From NCBI GenBank assembly GCA_045535305.1, contig JAZSLJ010000073.1, positions 1 to 64,000 on the forward strand: a stretch of 64,000 nucleotides of DNA. Reading direction: 5' to 3'. This stretch comes from UBA1081 sp045535305. Its GTDB lineage: Bacteria > Bacillota > Clostridia > Oscillospirales > Acutalibacteraceae. This document shows positions 34,431 to 43,407 of the stretch, in pieces. Below the pieces are notes generated by a model. The model did no database searches. It was not told the origin of the DNA and was given only the letters and a program-made list of their open reading frames with translations. Each line of letters begins with the position of its first letter. The stretch's first letter is position 1. The position numbers and the translations under genes were made by a program.

Positions 34431-35351
34431 TTACTTTTCCATGTACTGATCGCGCATAAGCTTAACTAATACAGCTTTTTGTGCGTGAAGTCTGTTTTCA
34501 GCTTCTTCAAAGATTTCGTCAGCGTGAGCTTCAAAAACTTCTGCTGTGATCTCTTCTTCTCTGTGTGCGGGAAGACAATGTAATACCATAGCATCGCTAT
34601 GTGCAACTGCCATAAGAGAAGAATTAATCTGATAGCCGTTAAAGATTTTCTTTCTTTCTTCAGCTTCGCCTTCTTCACCCATTGAAGCCCAGACGTCTGT
34701 ATAAAGAACATCAGCATCCTTTGCAGCCTCATAAATATCTGTTGTAAGAGTGAATCTGCCGGTTTCTTCTGCCCATTTGACAATATCTGCATCAGGCTCA
34801 TAACCTTTTGGACAAGCAATCGCAACTTCCATACCGACTTTAAGACAGCCTACTATAAGCGAGTTTGCCATATTGTTGCCGTCGCCGATGAATGTGAGCT
34901 TCATACCCTTGAATGTGTTTTTGAATTCACGGATAGTCATAAGGTCAGCAAGTACCTGACAGGGATGGCAGTAATCGGTAAGACCGTTGATAATCGGAAT
35001 TGAACCGTATTTTGCAAGTGTTTCAACATCTTCCTGGTCAAAAGTTCTTATCATAATACCGTCAAGATATCTTGAAAGAACTCTTGCTGTGTCCTCAACA
35101 GGTTCACCTCTGCCGAGCTGAGTGTTTGCGTTGCTTAAAAACAGAGCAGAGCCGCCAAGGTCGTACATACCTACTTCAAAGGACACTCTTGTTCTTGTTG
35201 ATGACTTTGCAAAAATCATACCGAGAGTTTTTCCTTTGAGGTAATGATGCTCAATGTTGTGCTTTTTCTCGTATTTGAGCTGATCTGCGAGATTAAGGAT
35301 TGAGAGAATTTCTTTTTCCGAAAGATCGCCGAGCTTTAATAAATGCTTCAT
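34431..35351 (-). CDS. argF: Ornithine carbamoyltransferase
   Basis: The 306-residue protein has the carbamoyl phosphate loop SSTRTR near 50, DYCHPCQ near 130 and HCLPAHR near 265, the signatures of ornithine carbamoyltransferases. It makes citrulline from ornithine and carbamoyl phosphate. It overlaps the argD stop by four bases and precedes carA, so substrate supply and use are encoded side by side. argG and argH are not in the window. Confidence 0.95.
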   Translation of the reverse strand: MKHLLKLGDLSEKEILSILNLADQLKYEKKHNIEHHYLKGKTLGMIFAKSSTRTRVSFEVGMYDLGGSALFLSNANTQLGRGEPVEDTARVLSRYLDGIMIRTFDQEDVETLAKYGSIPIINGLTDYCHPCQVLADLMTIREFKNTFKGMKLTFIGDGNNMANSLIVGCLKVGMEVAIACPKGYEPDADIVKWAEETGRFTLTTDIYEAAKDADVLYTDVWASMGEEGEAEERKKIFNGYQINSSLMAVAHSDAMVLHCLPAHREEEITAEVFEAHADEIFEEAENRLHAQKAVLVKLMRDQYMEK

Positions 35352-36511
35352 TCTTCAATGACCTCCGTTATAATATCCATCGCTTTTTTCAGTTCCTCAT
35401 CGGAAATGTTAAGCGGCGGTAAAAGTCTGATTTTGGATTTTGCCGTAAGAGGAAGAACACCTCTTTCAATGCACTTTGCAACAACTTCTTTTGATTCTTT
35501 TGTGGTTTCAATGCCGAGCATAAGACCCATACCGCTTACGCTTTTAACATTTTTACATTCACCGAGTCTTGCTTTGATGTAGTCGCTTTTTTTAACAACC
35601 TCTGCAAGAAAATCATCAGTAAGTCTTTTTACAACACTTACTGCACCTGCTGCAACAGCGGGATTCATACCGTATGTTGAGCCGTGTGTGCCGGGAGTAA
35701 GAGTATCTGCTGTTTTTTCTCCGAACATACAAACACCCATCGGCAGACCGCCTGCAATACCTTTTGCTGTTGATACGATATCAGGTAAAATATCAAAATT
35801 CTGATATGCGTACATTCTGCCTGTTCTGCCATTTCCTGTCTGTACTTCGTCAACTATTAACAGTATATCACTTTCTTTGCAAAATTCATATACTTTTTTT
35901 ATAAAAATTTTATCTAAAGTTATAACTCCGCCTTCGCCCTGTACAATTTCCATCATAATTGCGCATACATTATCGTTGCAGACAGCTTTAAGTGCGTCAA
36001 AATCGTTTGCTGGAGCGTAAATAAAGCCTTCGGGGAACGGTCCGAATGTTGTGTGGAATGTATCCTGACCTGTGGCTTTAAGAGTTGCAAGAGTTCTTCC
36101 GTGAAAACTCTGATTGAGTGTTACAATAATATTTCTGTCAGGATTGTTGTATTTATCAAGAGAGTATTTTCTTGCTGTTTTTATTGCACACTCATTTGCT
36201 TCTGCACCGGAGTTGCCGAAAAAGCATTTCTTCATACTCGATTTTTCGCAAAGGAGTTTTGCAAGCTCCACACCGGGAACAGTGTAGTAAAGATTTGAAG
36301 TGTGCTGAATGGTATTGAGCTGTTTTGAAACTGCGTCAGCCCATTCTTGGTCGCAATATCCGAATGCATTAACACCGATACCGCTGCCCATATCAATGTA
36401 TTCTTTGCCGTTTTCGTCAACAGCAACAGAGCCGTGTCCGCTTACGATTGTTATGGGGTATCTTGCGTATGTGTTGGCTATATATTTTTTATCTGATTCA
36501 ATAACTGTCAT
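35348..36511 (-). CDS. argD: Acetylornithine aminotransferase
   Basis: This 387-residue class III aminotransferase has FGNSGAEANECAIK near 100, LIVDEVQTGNGRTG near 215 and STAKGIAGGLPMG with the PLP lysine near 245. Length and context (between argB and argF) give acetylornithine aminotransferase. Members of this family may also serve in lysine synthesis as N-succinyl-DAP aminotransferase. It begins ten bases after argB. Confidence 0.94.
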   Translation of the reverse strand: MTVIESDKKYIANTYARYPITIVSGHGSVAVDENGKEYIDMGSGIGVNAFGYCDQEWADAVSKQLNTIQHTSNLYYTVPGVELAKLLCEKSSMKKCFFGNSGAEANECAIKTARKYSLDKYNNPDRNIIVTLNQSFHGRTLATLKATGQDTFHTTFGPFPEGFIYAPANDFDALKAVCNDNVCAIMMEIVQGEGGVITLDKIFIKKVYEFCKESDILLIVDEVQTGNGRTGRMYAYQNFDILPDIVSTAKGIAGGLPMGVCMFGEKTADTLTPGTHGSTYGMNPAVAAGAVSVVKRLTDDFLAEVVKKSDYIKARLGECKNVKSVSGMGLMLGIETTKESKEVVAKCIERGVLPLTAKSKIRLLPPLNISDEELKKAMDIITEVIEE

Positions 36512-36520
36512 AAAACTGCC

Positions 36521-37384
36521 TCATTCTACAAACATTGTACCGATACCTTCATCGGTGAGAGTTTCAATAAGAATGGAGTGGGGGATTCTTCCGTCAATGA
36601 TAAACACTTTTTTAACACCCATTCTTATGGCTTCGGTACAGCACTGTACCTTCGGAATCATACCGCCGGAGATAACGCCTTCGTGCATAAGCTCAGGAGC
36701 GTTGCTTACATAAAGCTTTTTGATAAGTGAATCGGGGTCATCTTTGTCGCGGAGAAGACCCGGAATGTCGCTCATATTTATAAGGCTTTCTGCTTTAAGA
36801 GCACCTGCGATATAAGCAGCAGCAGTATCTGCATTGATGTTGTATGTGTTATTGTCATCATCGTAACCGATTGTAGAGATAACAGGAATATAATCTCTTT
36901 CAATAAGGCTTGTGATGAGCTCTGTGTTGACATTTGTGATGTTACCCACATATCCGTGAACGTCATCAAGCTTTTCAGCCTTAATCATGTGATCGTCAAC
37001 ACCGCAAAGACCAACTGCTTTACCGCCTTTGTTGTGAATCTGGTTTACAAGGTTTTTGTTGATTTTACCTGCAAGTACCATCTGAACAATATCAACAGTT
37101 TCCTTGTCAGTAACACGCAGACCGTCAATAAATTCTGACTGCTTGCCTGTTTTTTTCAGCATTTCGTTGATTTCGGGACCGCCGCCGTGCACAAGGACAA
37201 TTTTTATGCCTATAAGTGAAAGCAGAACGATATCACCGATAACCGCATCTTTAAGCTCTTCACTTATCATTGCGTTGCCGCCGTATTTTACAACGATAGT
37301 CTTGTTTCTGTATTTCTGTATGTAGGGGAGAGCCTGTGTAAGAATTTCAGCTCTCTGGGGATTTGTTATATTCATATTGTTCAC
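36521..37384 (-). CDS. argB: Acetylglutamate kinase
   Basis: The 287-residue amino-acid kinase has VVKYGGNAM near 31, VHGGGPEIN near 65 and a C-terminal GGMIPKV segment, all as in ArgB. It phosphorylates N-acetylglutamate. The length and N-terminal extra helix (QALPYIQKYRN) resemble the arginine-sensitive, hexameric type, so feedback inhibition is likely. It begins one base after argJ and has a usable site in the argJ end. Confidence 0.96.
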   Translation of the reverse strand: MNNMNITNPQRAEILTQALPYIQKYRNKTIVVKYGGNAMISEELKDAVIGDIVLLSLIGIKIVLVHGGGPEINEMLKKTGKQSEFIDGLRVTDKETVDIVQMVLAGKINKNLVNQIHNKGGKAVGLCGVDDHMIKAEKLDDVHGYVGNITNVNTELITSLIERDYIPVISTIGYDDDNNTYNINADTAAAYIAGALKAESLINMSDIPGLLRDKDDPDSLIKKLYVSNAPELMHEGVISGGMIPKVQCCTEAIRMGVKKVFIIDGRIPHSILIETLTDEGIGTMFVE

Positions 37385-37385
37385 C

Positions 37386-38600
37386 TTATGTTCTGTAATC
37401 TCCGTTGATTTTTACATAGTCATATGTTAAATCGCAACCTCTTGCAACTGCACAAGCATCACCGTTGTTGAGATTAATGTTTACTTTTATTTCATCTTCA
37501 AGCAGAATCTCTTTTGCGATTTCTTCGCTGAAATCCACGCCTGCACCGTTTTGGCAAACAACAACAGTACCTTTTGCTGATGTAAAGCTTACGTCTATTT
37601 TAGTAACATCAACGACAGCACCGCTGTAACCGATTGCACAAAGCACTCTGCCCCAGTTTGCATCTGCGCCGAACATAGCTGCTTTAAAAAGGGAAGAACA
37701 GATAACGGATTTTGCAACAGTTTTAGCTGTATTCCAATCTTTACCGCCTGTTACAAAGCATTCAACAAGCTTTGTTGCACCTTCGCCGTCTTTTGCAATA
37801 GCTTTGCAAAGTTTTTCGGTAATCATCGCAAGAGCTTCGCAGAAAACATCAAAATTTGCACCTTCTGCAACAATTTCTGCATTTTCAGCCATACCGTTAG
37901 CCATAACAGCAACCATATCGTTTGTGGAGGTGTCGCCGTCAATGCTTATCATATTAAAGCTTTTCTGTGCATCTGAGTATAATGCTTTGTGGAGCATTTC
38001 GGGTGAAATTGCAGCATCGGTAGTGATAAAAACAAGCATTGTTGCCATATTGGGGTGAATCATACCGGAGCCTTTTGCAATACCGCCCATTTTGCATTCT
38101 TTGCCGCCTATATTGAAGCTTACTGCAAATTCTTTAACTGTAGTATCTGTTGTCATTATTGCTTCAGCCGCATCACCACTGTTGTTATAGCCTAAATTGT
38201 TTACAAGCTCATTCATGCCGTCTGCAATAGGAGTGATGTCAAGAGGCTGACCTATAACACCTGTAGATGCTACGATAATATCATTTTTGCTTACGTTAAC
38301 GGCATCAGCAGTAAGTTCGCACATCTTTTCTGCAATTTCAATTCCGTTTGCGTTGCAGGTATTTGCGTTACCGCTGTTGCAGATAACAGCCTGAGCTGTT
38401 CCGTCTGCAATGTTTGCTTTTGTAACATAAATGGGCGCACCTTTTACAAGATTGAGTGTGTAAATTGCCGCCGCAGAAGCCTTTTTATCACTTACGATAA
38501 GTGCAAGGTCTCTTTTTGTTCTGTTTTTTCTGATTCCGCAATGAATACCGCTTGCTTTAAATCCTTTTGCGGCACAAACACCGCCGTTGATATATTCCAT
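37386..38600 (-). CDS. argJ: Bifunctional ornithine acetyltransferase/N-acetylglutamate synthase
   Basis: The 404-residue protein has the self-cleavage site KGSGMIHPNMATML with the nucleophilic Thr, and SIDGDTSTND downstream. ArgJ regenerates acetylglutamate by moving acetyl from acetylornithine to glutamate, completing a cyclic pathway; there is no argE or argA nearby, which fits. ATG 38600 follows GAAAGGAA and is preferred to an in-frame ATG 13 codons upstream that would overlap argC. Confidence 0.95.
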   Translation of the reverse strand: MEYINGGVCAAKGFKASGIHCGIRKNRTKRDLALIVSDKKASAAAIYTLNLVKGAPIYVTKANIADGTAQAVICNSGNANTCNANGIEIAEKMCELTADAVNVSKNDIIVASTGVIGQPLDITPIADGMNELVNNLGYNNSGDAAEAIMTTDTTVKEFAVSFNIGGKECKMGGIAKGSGMIHPNMATMLVFITTDAAISPEMLHKALYSDAQKSFNMISIDGDTSTNDMVAVMANGMAENAEIVAEGANFDVFCEALAMITEKLCKAIAKDGEGATKLVECFVTGGKDWNTAKTVAKSVICSSLFKAAMFGADANWGRVLCAIGYSGAVVDVTKIDVSFTSAKGTVVVCQNGAGVDFSEEIAKEILLEDEIKVNINLNNGDACAVARGCDLTYDYVKINGDYRT

Positions 38601-38613
38601 GTTAAAATTCCTT

Positions 38614-39552
38614 TCAAAGTACAAGAGAGCTTGTTTCATCGGCGCCCATTGAAATGTTCATACACTGAATTGCGGCACCTGATGCACCCTTGCCTAAATT
38701 ATCAAAAATACTTGTTATAAAAATTCTTTCATCGTTGCCGGAAATAAATATTTTCATACTGTCTTTACCCGACATCTCGTTTGCCGAAACAAAGTTTACA
38801 GCTTCTTCTCCGCCGTGAAGGGGAAGAACAGTTATGAATCGGCTGTCTTTGTAAAAATCTGCAAACATAGAGTGAACTTTATCGAGAGTTACATTCCCTG
38901 CAAGATTTGTAAAAAGATTTACTGTTGTAGCCATTCCGCTGTAATAGTCATCGACTATGGGAGTGAATATGGGAGCAATTTCAAGACCTGTAATTGCCTT
39001 CATCTCTTTAAGATGCTTGTGGTTTTGTGTAAGACCGTACTGTCTGGGGGCAAACAGATCATTTGTTTTTACGTTTTCATACTGTTCAATCATCTTTTTG
39101 CCGCCGCCGCTGTAGCCTGTAAGAGAATGAGCAACAACAGGGTAGTCTTTTGGCATAATTCCCGATGCGATAAGAGGATAAACAATCGAAATGAATCCGC
39201 TTGCATGGCAGCCGGGTACGGCAATTCTTTTTGATGTTTTTATATTGCTTCTGTGCTGTTCTGACAACTCAGCAAAACCGTATGCCCAATCGGGAGAGAT
39301 TCTGTGTGCTGTTGATGTGTCAATGATGACTGTTTTGTCATTTTCGCAAAGAGAAACAGACTCTCTTGCCGCATCATCGGGCAGACAGAGAAATGTAATA
39401 TCGCTGTCGTTTATAAAACGTCGTCGCTCCTGCGGGTCTTTGCGTTTTTCATCACTTATATGCATAAGTGTAATATCTTCACGTTGGCTTAATCGGTCAA
39501 ATAATCTGAGACCTGTTGTGCCTTGATTTCCGTCAATGAATACCTTAGTCAT
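38614..39552 (-). CDS. argC: N-acetyl-gamma-glutamyl-phosphate reductase, type 2
   Basis: The 312-residue protein begins with VFIDGNQGTTGLRL, and has the catalytic Cys in AVPGCHASGF near 117 and a His in LHGGEE near 240. The short form with this N-terminus is the type 2 ArgC (Pfam semialdehyde dehydrogenase family). It is the first gene of the arg operon, has AGAGGT before the ATG, and is preceded by a promoter and an ARG-box-like site. Confidence 0.95.
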   Translation of the reverse strand: MTKVFIDGNQGTTGLRLFDRLSQREDITLMHISDEKRKDPQERRRFINDSDITFLCLPDDAARESVSLCENDKTVIIDTSTAHRISPDWAYGFAELSEQHRSNIKTSKRIAVPGCHASGFISIVYPLIASGIMPKDYPVVAHSLTGYSGGGKKMIEQYENVKTNDLFAPRQYGLTQNHKHLKEMKAITGLEIAPIFTPIVDDYYSGMATTVNLFTNLAGNVTLDKVHSMFADFYKDSRFITVLPLHGGEEAVNFVSANEMSGKDSMKIFISGNDERIFITSIFDNLGKGASGAAIQCMNISMGADETSSLVL

Positions 39553-39588
39553 TTTGCTTATACCTCTGCGTATAAATTTACTAATACC

Positions 39589-39640
39589 ATTTTACTCATT
39601 TACGGCACAATGTCAATAATATTTTGAATATTTATGCAAC
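39589..39640 (-). promoter_or_regulatory. Promoter of the arg operon with an ARG-box-like site
   Basis: On the minus strand TTGACA (39616-39611), a 16-base spacer and TAAAAT (39594-39589) lie upstream of argC. Just upstream, 39622-39640 reads on the plus strand TTTTGAATATTTATGCAAC, close to the Bacillus ARG-box form (TGAAT, A/T core, ATGCA). ArgR binding is inferred. Confidence 0.65.
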
Positions 39641-39734
39641 TTTGTTAACTTGTATCATACTTATGAGAATTTTTTTGAAATATTGTTGAAATACACAATG
39701 GTATATATAATATAAAATAAATGCTTGTATAATT

Positions 39735-39768
39735 AAAGCTCCCTGCAGGAAATTATGCAGAGAGCTTT
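39735..39768 (-). terminator. Terminator of the manA-ABC-F operon
   Basis: A 13-bp stem with one wobble on the minus strand (39768-39756 and 39747-39735) lies 45 bases past the ABC-F stop, with an interrupted T-tract. Confidence 0.65.
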
Positions 39769-39812
39769 GTTTTGTGTATATTGATGTGTATAAAAGATAA
39801 AATATGCAAAAA

Positions 39813-41696
39813 TTATGCATTTAATTCCAGCCATTCACCGTACAGTTCTTCCTGTTTGCGCTCAAGGGCGTTTAATTCTTCGGTAAGCTGTATAAGTTTT
39901 TCATAATCTGCGGCAGTTTCGGGTTGTTCAAGAATTGATTGAATTTCGGTTTTTCTGTTTTCAATAACTTCAATTTCTTCTTCAATACGCTTTATTCTTG
40001 TTTTTTTCTTGCGTTCAAGGGATTCCTTTTCTTTACGTAACTGATATTCGTTAGGCTTCTTTTCAGCTTTCGGAGAAGTTTTTTCTGTGGCGGTAAGAGT
40101 GGCAATGTAGTCATCATAACTGCCGTCAGATGTTGTTAGATTACCTTCGTTGAATATAAGAATTTTTGTTGCCAGCTTGTTTACAAGGAAACGGTCGTGA
40201 GATACACAGAAAAGCGTACCGTCATAACCCGAAAGAGCTTCTTCGAGTACCTCTCTTGATGCTATATCAAGGTGGTTTGTAGGCTCGTCAAGTATAAGCA
40301 CGTTGGGCTTTTTGAGCATGAGTTCAAGTAATGCAACTCTTGCTCTTTCACCGCCGGAAAGCTCTGACATAATCTTATAAACATCGTCGCCTTTGAATTT
40401 GAAAGCGCCTAAATATCCTCGTATTTCACCGTTAGTAAGAGTGGGGAACTTGTCCGAAATCTCGTCAAAAATTGTTTTGTCAGAATCAAGAGTTGCCTGT
40501 ATCTGGTCAAAATAACCTATCTGTACATTTGCACCAAAACGGCAGAAACCGCTGTCTGGTGCAATTTTTCCAAGCACAGCTTTAAGAAAAGTTGATTTTC
40601 CGCAACCATTTGAGCCTAATAAAAATACTCGCTCACCTTTGTATATATTCAGTGTTACATTATTAAACAAAACCTTGTCGCCGTAAGATTTTGAAAAATT
40701 TGTAATCATTATTACATCGTTACCGCTAACCGTTCCGGCTTCAAAGCTCAATTTTAAAGCTTTTTCATCGGATTCGGGAGCAACCATATCCTCTTTTATG
40801 CGGTCAATCTGCTTTTGTTTGCTTGCGATGGTAATGTAGTTTCGCTCTCTGTTGAATCTTTTTTGTTGCTCAATCATACTTTCGATTCGTGCAACCTCTT
40901 TTGCCTGTTGAGTATATTTACGAGCTTCTGCTTCTTTTTGTTCCGCTTTGAGTTTAGCAAAAACCGAATAATTCCCTTTTCTGACAGTGAGTTTTTTATG
41001 CTCAATTTCCATCGTTTTGTTTGTAACCTTGTCAAGGAAATATCTGTCATGAGATACAATAAGCGCAGTACCGTTGTATTTTGAAAGAAAATCCTCAAGC
41101 CATTCGACGCTTTTTATGTCAAGATGGTTTGTAGGCTCGTCAAGAAGAATAAGGTCGGCATTGGATAAAAGGAGTTTTCCTAAAGATATTTTTGTACGCT
41201 GACCACCGCTGAGTTCACCTACGGGCAAATTCTGTTCTTCCTGAGTAAATCCCAGACCTGTAAGCATGGAATTCACTCTTGAAACGTATGTAAGTCCGCC
41301 CTCAGACTGATATTTTTCAGTAAGGGCAGACTGTTTATCAATTAGTTGGGATAAATTTTCGGGTGTGCCGTCAATCAATCTGTGCAGTTCATCAAGCTCT
41401 TTTTCCATTATCATAAGATGCTCAAATACAGACAGCATTTCTTCCTTTGCCGTTTTTGAAAAATCTGCGCAGGCATGCTGTTCCACATAGCCGCATTTTG
41501 CAGTTGAGGACACAAAAATATTGCCGGTTGCAGGTTCAAGTAAACCAGCAATCAGCTTGAATAATGTGGTCTTACCGGAGCCGTTGCTGCCGATAAGACC
41601 AACCTTGTCATGTTCTTGAATGTCAAATGAAGCTTTGTCAAAAAGAACATTGTCAAGGAATTCCATTGTCAGTTCGTGTGCGCTTATAATTGACAT
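39813..41696 (-). CDS. ABC-F family ATPase (ribosome-associated type)
   Basis: The 627-residue soluble protein has two ATP-binding cassettes (GSNGSGKTT with LSGGQRTKIS and LLDEPTNHLD; GSNGCGKST with LSGGERARVA and LILDEPTNHLD), joined by a charged linker rich in Lys/Glu, and a C-terminal coiled coil (about 550-625). No membrane part is present, so it is an ABC-F translation factor and not a transporter; some members give antibiotic target protection. The ATG at 41696 starts one base after the manA stop; longer upstream reading would lie inside manA and is spurious. Confidence 0.92.
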   Translation of the reverse strand: MSIISAHELTMEFLDNVLFDKASFDIQEHDKVGLIGSNGSGKTTLFKLIAGLLEPATGNIFVSSTAKCGYVEQHACADFSKTAKEEMLSVFEHLMIMEKELDELHRLIDGTPENLSQLIDKQSALTEKYQSEGGLTYVSRVNSMLTGLGFTQEEQNLPVGELSGGQRTKISLGKLLLSNADLILLDEPTNHLDIKSVEWLEDFLSKYNGTALIVSHDRYFLDKVTNKTMEIEHKKLTVRKGNYSVFAKLKAEQKEAEARKYTQQAKEVARIESMIEQQKRFNRERNYITIASKQKQIDRIKEDMVAPESDEKALKLSFEAGTVSGNDVIMITNFSKSYGDKVLFNNVTLNIYKGERVFLLGSNGCGKSTFLKAVLGKIAPDSGFCRFGANVQIGYFDQIQATLDSDKTIFDEISDKFPTLTNGEIRGYLGAFKFKGDDVYKIMSELSGGERARVALLELMLKKPNVLILDEPTNHLDIASREVLEEALSGYDGTLFCVSHDRFLVNKLATKILIFNEGNLTTSDGSYDDYIATLTATEKTSPKAEKKPNEYQLRKEKESLERKKKTRIKRIEEEIEVIENRKTEIQSILEQPETAADYEKLIQLTEELNALERKQEELYGEWLELNA

Positions 41697-41697
41697 T

Positions 41698-42684
41698 TTA
41701 TACCTGTGAAAGTAAGATTTTTGTTTTGCCGGATATGTAGTAAGAGCCGCTGTTTGCGGGTATAAAGATACTGTCTCCCTTTTTGATTGTGTATGTTTCA
41801 TCACCGCACTTGATTTCTCCGTCGCCGTCAAGCACGATAAGAGATGTAAAGCTCTTTTCGTCTGCATCACCGCAGTAGAGAGCGTCGGTGTCAATAAGTG
41901 TCATTGTGAAATATCTGCACTCTGCAAGAAGAATACTTGTGTAGCCGTCGTGTTTTACGGGCATACCTGCAGGGTCAAGACTGTTTTCGGGAATACAGCA
42001 TTTTGTAACGTCAACAGCTTTTTCAATATGAAGCTCTCTGGGTTTGCCGTCAAGACCTGTTCTGTTATAGTCAAATACTCTGTATGTTGTGTTACAGCTC
42101 TGCTGAACTTCTGCAAGAAGGATACCTTTGCCGATAGCATGGAGTGTACCCGAAGAAATGAATGCTACATCACCGGGTTTTACTTTTACTCTGTTAACTT
42201 TGTCAAGAAGTGTCCCGTTTTCAATAGCTGTGCGGAACTCATCCTTGCTTATATCATCAGCAAAACCGTAAATAAGCTCTGCATCCTCATCACAGTCCAT
42301 AATATACCAGGCTTCTGTTTTACCTCTTACATCTTTTTCGTGTGCCGCAGCGTATTCATCATCGGGATGAACCTGTACCGAAAGTCTGTCATCAGCATCA
42401 ATGAGCTTTATAAGAATAGGGAAATCCTCTATGCTTGTGAACTCACTGCAGTTTGTACCGAGACATTCAAGACCTAATTTGTGCTCAATAACTCTTGAAA
42501 GAGTTTCGCCTGCAAATTCACCGTTAATAACGGTTGCTTCACCGTCCTCATGACAGGAAAGCATCCATGCTTCAGCAATGTTAGTCAGGTCGGATTCCAT
42601 TCCGTAGCCGTTTTTCAGTTTGTTGCCGCCCCAGATTGTTTCTTTAAGAGCGGGTTTGAGAAAATATATACTCAAAATTTTCAC
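41698..42684 (-). CDS. manA: Mannose-6-phosphate isomerase, class I
   Basis: The 328-residue protein has the type I PMI motifs WGGNKL near 20, LSVQVHPDDEYA (zinc Gln/His) near 97, KTEAWY near 113 and SSGTLHAIGKG near 175. It interconverts mannose-6-P and fructose-6-P, linking mannose released by the GH38 enzyme nearby to glycolysis. The frame opens with GTG at 42684, while TTG three codons later lies at better distance from AAGGTGA, so the start is uncertain by three codons. It has its own promoter. Confidence 0.92.
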   Translation of the reverse strand: MKILSIYFLKPALKETIWGGNKLKNGYGMESDLTNIAEAWMLSCHEDGEATVINGEFAGETLSRVIEHKLGLECLGTNCSEFTSIEDFPILIKLIDADDRLSVQVHPDDEYAAAHEKDVRGKTEAWYIMDCDEDAELIYGFADDISKDEFRTAIENGTLLDKVNRVKVKPGDVAFISSGTLHAIGKGILLAEVQQSCNTTYRVFDYNRTGLDGKPRELHIEKAVDVTKCCIPENSLDPAGMPVKHDGYTSILLAECRYFTMTLIDTDALYCGDADEKSFTSLIVLDGDGEIKCGDETYTIKKGDSIFIPANSGSYYISGKTKILLSQV

Positions 42685-42710
42685 TCACCTTAAATTAAAT
42701 ATACAGATAT

Positions 42711-42738
42711 ATTATACTATTTTTTTTATGAATGTCAA
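42711..42738 (-). promoter_or_regulatory. Promoter of manA-ABC-F
   Basis: TTGACA (42738-42733), a 16-base spacer and TATAAT (42716-42711) on the minus strand precede manA. Confidence 0.75.
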
Positions 42739-42923
42739 TTATCTTTATTTATTCTCTTTTTAACAAAACGGGCTTTGAGAATGTCATTATTACATTCTTT
42801 GCAGACTGAATGCATAGCGCAACGGTAAATTTTTGTTCCGTCCTGAAAAGTGATTTCTTCAAATGCTACATTGTGTCCTTTTATGCAGCAGTATTGTTCA
42901 TATGTTTTTGATAAGCTATCCAA
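42735..42923 (-). CDS. Small Cys-rich protein, unknown function
   Basis: The 62-residue product contains Cys clusters (CC near 12, and CAMHSVCKEC near 35-44) with His residues between, so it may bind zinc. The tail is basic (KARFVKKRINK). Best start is TTG at 42923, six bases after GAGGTG; GTG 42932 in the same frame overlaps that site. A TATAAT lies close upstream. It is not in an operon with manA, whose promoter overlaps its stop. I do not recognise a family. Confidence 0.6.
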   Translation of the reverse strand: MDSLSKTYEQYCCIKGHNVAFEEITFQDGTKIYRCAMHSVCKECNNDILKARFVKKRINKDN

Positions 42924-43031
42924 AATCAACACCTCATTTTATATTATAATCGTGTTTTGAAAAAATAATCTTAGCAGGAATATGCAAGACATACTCTTTC
43001 ATATTAATTTTATGAAAGGGATGAGGCTTTT

Positions 43032-43286
43032 ATGGTATATTTTGTATTTTCTTTTTCTGCTTTTTTAATTTTGTTTTTTATGTACAGATCAGGGCATCTG
43101 TTCAAGGCTCTTTTCTTCTCATTACTGCAAGGCGGCTCTGCGTTGTTTGCCGTTAATCTGATAGGCGAATTTTTAAGTATTCATCTGCCAGTAAATCTTT
43201 TTTCCGCATTTTGCTGTACTGTTGGCGGAATCCCCGGTGTAATTTTTCTGACTGTATACGATTTGATTTATAAATTACCGCTGTGA
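43032..43286 (+). CDS. bofA: Pro-sigma-K processing inhibitor BofA family protein
   Basis: The 84-residue membrane protein has two hydrophobic segments and the BofA-type signature NLIGEFLSIHLPVNLFS, then GGIPGVIFL near the C-terminus. BofA holds the SpoIVFB protease inactive in the forespore outer membrane until sigma-K is needed. Its presence points to sporulation. A GGGATGAGG site precedes the ATG and a terminator-like hairpin follows 90 bases after the stop. Confidence 0.85.
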   Translation: MVYFVFSFSAFLILFFMYRSGHLFKALFFSLLQGGSALFAVNLIGEFLSIHLPVNLFSAFCCTVGGIPGVIFLTVYDLIYKLPL

Positions 43287-43373
43287 ACATATTATCTATT
43301 GTAATTTTTTTATTTTAGTTGTATACTTTAATAAAAGGAAATATTTTCTGCACAGAATAATTTAATTTTAAAA

Positions 43374-43400
43374 CAGCAGAATCTACTGCTGCTATTTTTT
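43374..43400 (+). terminator. Hairpin with T-tract between bofA and ylmH
   Basis: CAGCAG (43374-43379) pairs with CTGCTG (43386-43391), followed by CTA and seven T. The T-tract ends only seven bases before the ylmH ATG. Confidence 0.7.
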
Positions 43401-43407
43401 TAGTGAT

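Noticed and set aside
41697..41894. N-terminal extension of the ABC-F protein
   Set aside because: It lies wholly inside manA in another frame; the ATG at 41696 begins the conserved sequence.
41950..42477. 175-codon plus-strand frame opposite manA
   Set aside because: It is antisense to a clear family member and has no initiation signals.
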